NCBI RefSeq assembly: GCF_039729145.1
Contig: NZ_CP155793.1
Coordinates: 3,658,001-3,722,000 of the forward strand
Reading direction: 5' to 3'
From: Microbacterium sp. SY138
GTDB taxonomy: Bacteria; Actinomycetota; Actinomycetes; Actinomycetales; Microbacteriaceae
DNA: 64,000 nt
In this document: positions 61,020-64,000 of the stretch, piece after piece
Layout of the letters: each line of letters begins with the position of its first letter
Numbering within the stretch: position 1 is the first letter of the stretch
The notes under the pieces: model-generated
The model's input: the letters and a program-made list of their open reading frames with translations, nothing else
Told to the model about the DNA's origin: nothing
The model's database searches: none
Made by a program: the position numbers and the translations under genes

Positions 61020-64000
61020 CTACTCCTGCGGCTGTCGACGACGGCGGATGGCGGGGAGGAGCATCCCTCCAGCGAAGAGCATCAGTCCCCCCAGCAGCAG
61101 ACCGGCCGAAAGCACTCCACCGGTCACCGCCAGTGTGGGCGGCGGCGGCGGGAACACTCGCGTGGTCGTCTCAGACGGAGGCGGAACGATCGTCCCTCCC
61201 CCGGGCGGGACGCCTGTGGCGGTGGCCACGTTCCGCACCTGACCCCTCTCGACGTCGGCGGCGGTGACGGTGTGCGGCGGCACCGTGCAGGTCATCTGCA
61301 CCCCGGAGCCCAGACTCGTCGACGGACACGTGACCGGCCCCGCGGTGGGGTCGGTCACGACGATGTCGTCGATGGTCTGTGCACCGGTATTGGTCACGAG
61401 GATCGTCCACTCGATGCGGTCACCGGGATCGATGACGCCGTTGCCGTTCACATCGACCGGATTCGCGCGCTTCTCGAGGGTCAGCGCGTTGGGCCCGTCG
61501 AAGGGGACCTCGACCGTCGACGGCGGCGAGACCGGAGGCTGCCCCGAGGGCGGAGTTCCGGTCGCGACGGCCGTGTTCGCGAGCAGGCCCGAGTCCACGT
61601 CGGCCTGCGTCGTCTGGTACTGCGCGGTGCAGGTGATGATCTGGCCCGGCAACATGCTCGCGGCACCCACAGGGCATTCGATGGCGGACAGCGATCCCGA
61701 CCCGGAGAAGGCGGTCTCATCGACCGTCACGTCTTCGAGCGTGACGTTTCCGGTGTTCGTGACCACGAAGGAGTATGCGATGGTCTGCCCCACCGCCGTC
61801 ATGGTCGCCGGCGTGGCCGACTTCACGATGCTGATGCCCGGGGCGGGATCGATGGGAACCTCGGTCTCCGAGGGCGGCGAGACCGGCGGGACGAGCGTCC
61901 CCGGGGGCGTTCCGGTCGCGGTGGCGCTGTTCGTCACCCGGCCCGCGTTCACATCGGCTTGGGTCAGCACATACGTGGCGGTGCAGACGATCTGCACGCT
62001 CGGGGCGAGCGACGCCGCGCCGGCCGGGCACACGACGGGCGACAGTGTGCCGGTCCCGGAGAAGCTCTCCTCATTCACCGTCACGTTCGCGAGGGTGACG
62101 TTGCCGGTGTTCGTGACCACGAAGGAATAGGTGATCTCCTGGCCCACCTGGTAGGCGTCCGGCGTGTTCGGGCTCGCCGATTTCACGACCGTGATCCCGG
62201 GCACCGGGTCCGGCGGGACGACGACGGTCGACGGGGGCGACACCGGAGGCTCTCCGGTCGGCGGCGTGCCCGTACCGGTCGCGGTGTTCGTGACACCCCC
62301 GGCATCGATGTCGGCCTGGGTCACGACATACGAAGCCGTGCAGGTGACGGTCGCGCCCGCGGCGAGCGATGCCGCGCCCGCGGGGCACGTGACCACGGGG
62401 GGTGTCCCCGTTCCGGTGAATGCCGTCTCCGTCACCGTCACACCCGTGAGTGTGACGTTTCCGGTGTTCGTCACCAGGAACGAGTAGTTGATCGTCTCGC
62501 CCGCTGCCGTGATCCGCGTGCGGTCGGCGGTCTTGGACACGGTCAGCGCCGGCGCCGAGACGACGGGGATCTCGACCGTGGACGGCGCCGACACGGGCGG
62601 AGTGCCCGAGGGCGGGGTTCCCGTCGCGGTGGCGGTGTTGTCGAGGGAATCGGCGGTGTAGTCCGCAGCGGTCGTCGTGTACGACGCGGTGCACGTGATC
62701 TGTGCACCCGGGATCATCGACCCGGCACCTGCGGGGCACGTGATCGCCGGAGAGGCACCGGTTCCGGAGAACGCCGTCTCATCGACCGTGACGTTCGTGA
62801 GGGTCACGTTGCCGGTGTTGGTGACCACGAAGGAGTAGCCGACCGCCTGACCCGCTGCCGTGATCTCGGAGGTGTCGGCGCTCTTCACGAGGGTGATCGC
62901 GGATGTCGCCGTCGACGGCACGTTGACGGTGGAGGGCGGGGAGACGGGAGGCACGAGGATGCCCGGCGGGACACCCGTCGCGGTGGCCGTGTTGGTGAGG
63001 GTCCCGCTGTCGATGTCGGCCTGGGTGAGGGTGTAGCTCGCGGTGCAGGTCGCCTGCGCCCCGGGAGCCAGAGGTGTCGTCGGACACACCGGGGTGGTCA
63101 TGCTCCCCGAGCCGGTGAAGGCGGTCTCGTCGACGCTGATGTCGGCGAGGGGCACGTCACCGGTGTTGGTGACCACGAAGGAGTAGTCGATGACCTGTCC
63201 TACTGTGAAGTCATCGGGCCCCGACGGCGATGCGGACTTGAACAGCGAGATCCCCGGGTTCGCCGCGGCGATGGTGAGGGCATAGTCCTCCACCTCGCCC
63301 ACCCCTCCCGCGCCCGTGGGCATGGAGGTGGTCAGGGCGGTGCCGCTGGAGATCCGGAACCGCGCGAAGGTCGGTCCCGCGACGGTCTGTGCGATGATTC
63401 CCGGCCAGGTGAGCGTGACCGAGGATCCGTCGGGCGTTCCCGCCGGGACCACCGCGGATGCCCCCTCGTTCGCGTCGAAGACGCCGTTGCGGTTGAAGTC
63501 GACCCAGCCGACCAGTGTCGCCGGCTGACCCGGCACCTTGTTCGACGCCAGCACCGACACCGAGTAGCTGCTGGTGATCCCTGCGGTGATCGGCCCGAAC
63601 GTCGCGACGCCGTTCTCGTCGTCGATGAACTGGTTCGGCGCGGTGCCGCCGACCTGATCGTCTCCGGTCGCGTTCGCGCTGTACTGCATCGCCGCCTCGG
63701 TGTCGGCTGACCACCCGAGGTAGGTGGCGGCATTCAGCTCGTGGGACACGGCCCCGTAGCCGGCCGGGGCATCGCCGTAGTCGTCGGGGATGGTGGCGCA
63801 GGAGGGCGTGAAGCCGTCGATGCCCTCGCCGCCTCCCTGCGCACGGTAGCCGCGCACGAGGATGTCGCTGGTCCCGGTGGTGGCCGCAGGCCCGCAACGT
63901 GGCGTCGGGGTATCCAAGCCGCCGGTCGTGTTGAAGTTCTCACCGATGGTGAGGACGGTGGGCGTGGCGGCGAGATCGATCCGCAGCTCGCCCGCCGCGC
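61020..64000 (-). CDS. DUF11-repeat, GEVED-domain surface protein with LAVTG sorting signal (N-terminus beyond window)
   Basis: Over 990 residues visible; the frame is open to 64000, so the N-terminus is outside. From the visible N side: a GEVED domain (about 30-240, ending GEVEDYALTI), then six DUF11-type modules of about 110-120 aa, each starting like GISLFKSASPS, AITLVKSADTS, ALTVSKTADRT, GITVVKSASPN, GISIVKSATPA, ALTLEKRANPV and sharing VTNTGNVTL. The C-terminus has a Pro linker, LAVTGG sorting motif (LAxTG, class E sortase type), TM helix and RRRR tail. A cell-wall-anchored adhesin-like protein. Confidence 0.88.
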   Translation of the reverse strand, partial: AAGELRIDLAATPTVLTIGENFNTTGGLDTPTPRCGPAATTGTSDILVRGYRAQGGGEGIDGFTPSCATIPDDYGDAPAGYGAVSHELNAATYLGWSADTEAAMQYSANATGDDQVGGTAPNQFIDDENGVATFGPITAGITSSYSVSVLASNKVPGQPATLVGWVDFNRNGVFDANEGASAVVPAGTPDGSSVTLTWPGIIAQTVAGPTFARFRISSGTALTTSMPTGAGGVGEVEDYALTIAAANPGISLFKSASPSGPDDFTVGQVIDYSFVVTNTGDVPLADISVDETAFTGSGSMTTPVCPTTPLAPGAQATCTASYTLTQADIDSGTLTNTATATGVPPGILVPPVSPPSTVNVPSTATSAITLVKSADTSEITAAGQAVGYSFVVTNTGNVTLTNVTVDETAFSGTGASPAITCPAGAGSMIPGAQITCTASYTTTAADYTADSLDNTATATGTPPSGTPPVSAPSTVEIPVVSAPALTVSKTADRTRITAAGETINYSFLVTNTGNVTLTGVTVTETAFTGTGTPPVVTCPAGAASLAAGATVTCTASYVVTQADIDAGGVTNTATGTGTPPTGEPPVSPPSTVVVPPDPVPGITVVKSASPNTPDAYQVGQEITYSFVVTNTGNVTLANVTVNEESFSGTGTLSPVVCPAGAASLAPSVQIVCTATYVLTQADVNAGRVTNSATATGTPPGTLVPPVSPPSETEVPIDPAPGISIVKSATPATMTAVGQTIAYSFVVTNTGNVTLEDVTVDETAFSGSGSLSAIECPVGAASMLPGQIITCTAQYQTTQADVDSGLLANTAVATGTPPSGQPPVSPPSTVEVPFDGPNALTLEKRANPVDVNGNGVIDPGDRIEWTILVTNTGAQTIDDIVVTDPTAGPVTCPSTSLGSGVQMTCTVPPHTVTAADVERGQVRNVATATGVPPGGGTIVPPPSETTTRVFPPPPPTLAVTGGVLSAGLLLGGLMLFAGGMLLPAIRRRRQPQE

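Overview
The window is high-GC actinobacterial chromosome. Strong SD-led starts mix with apparently leaderless ones, and the gene content (E1alpha/E1beta/E2 oxo-acid dehydrogenase, ROK- and LacI-controlled sugar ABC operons, an LAxTG-type surface protein, a ClgR/PopR-like regulator beside clpP genes) fits Microbacteriaceae, probably Microbacterium or a close relative. This assignment rests on protein style, not on a marker gene. I saw no rRNA, tRNA, CRISPR array, IS element or integrase.

Layout. 1-3.9 kb: a zinc operon on the minus strand (znuA-znuC-znuB-zur-permease, mostly 4-bp overlaps) behind a Zur-like box. 4.0-10.3 kb: an alpha-glucoside uptake and hydrolysis operon (binding protein, two permeases, GH13), divergent from its likely ROK repressor, with a 34-bp palindromic operator between them. 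10.3-17.2 kb: prolyl oligopeptidase, a branched-chain-type oxo-acid dehydrogenase operon and hisC. 17.3-17.9 kb: a ribbon-helix-helix antitoxin followed by a frameshifted Doc toxin. 18-23.6 kb: a small holin-like membrane protein, a WXG-type hydrolase with a small partner, LMW-PTP, purB (apparently a CTG start) and a DHA2 efflux pump. 23.6-32.3 kb: a Tat-exported GH95 fucosidase with discoidin-like modules inserted in its N-terminal domain, small membrane proteins, an HTH protein, sulfurtransferase, EamA and a zinc alcohol dehydrogenase. 32.4-38 kb: ribA, MarR, two XRE regulators, a clpP pair and a repetitive membrane protein. 38-46 kb: thioesterase, Cys/Met-metabolism PLP enzyme, Lrp, acyl-CoA synthetase, MATE, cycA. 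46-53.7 kb: DUF2871 protein, an MMPL/two-component operon, AKR, YigZ and a J-domain protein. 53.7-61 kb: a LacI-controlled polysaccharide locus (ABC importer, GH130-like enzyme, secreted protein). 61-64 kb: a large DUF11-repeat wall-anchored protein running off the right edge.

The most notable stretch is 34.6-38 kb. A clpP pair in which one subunit has Gly where the catalytic Ser belongs lies between a PopR/ClgR-like regulator and a coiled, doubly membrane-anchored protein. Both flanking proteins end in ALAA, the ending of the ssrA degradation tag, which suggests a self-contained proteolytic circuit. Several long perfect or near-perfect intergenic hairpins and regulator palindromes are also recorded.
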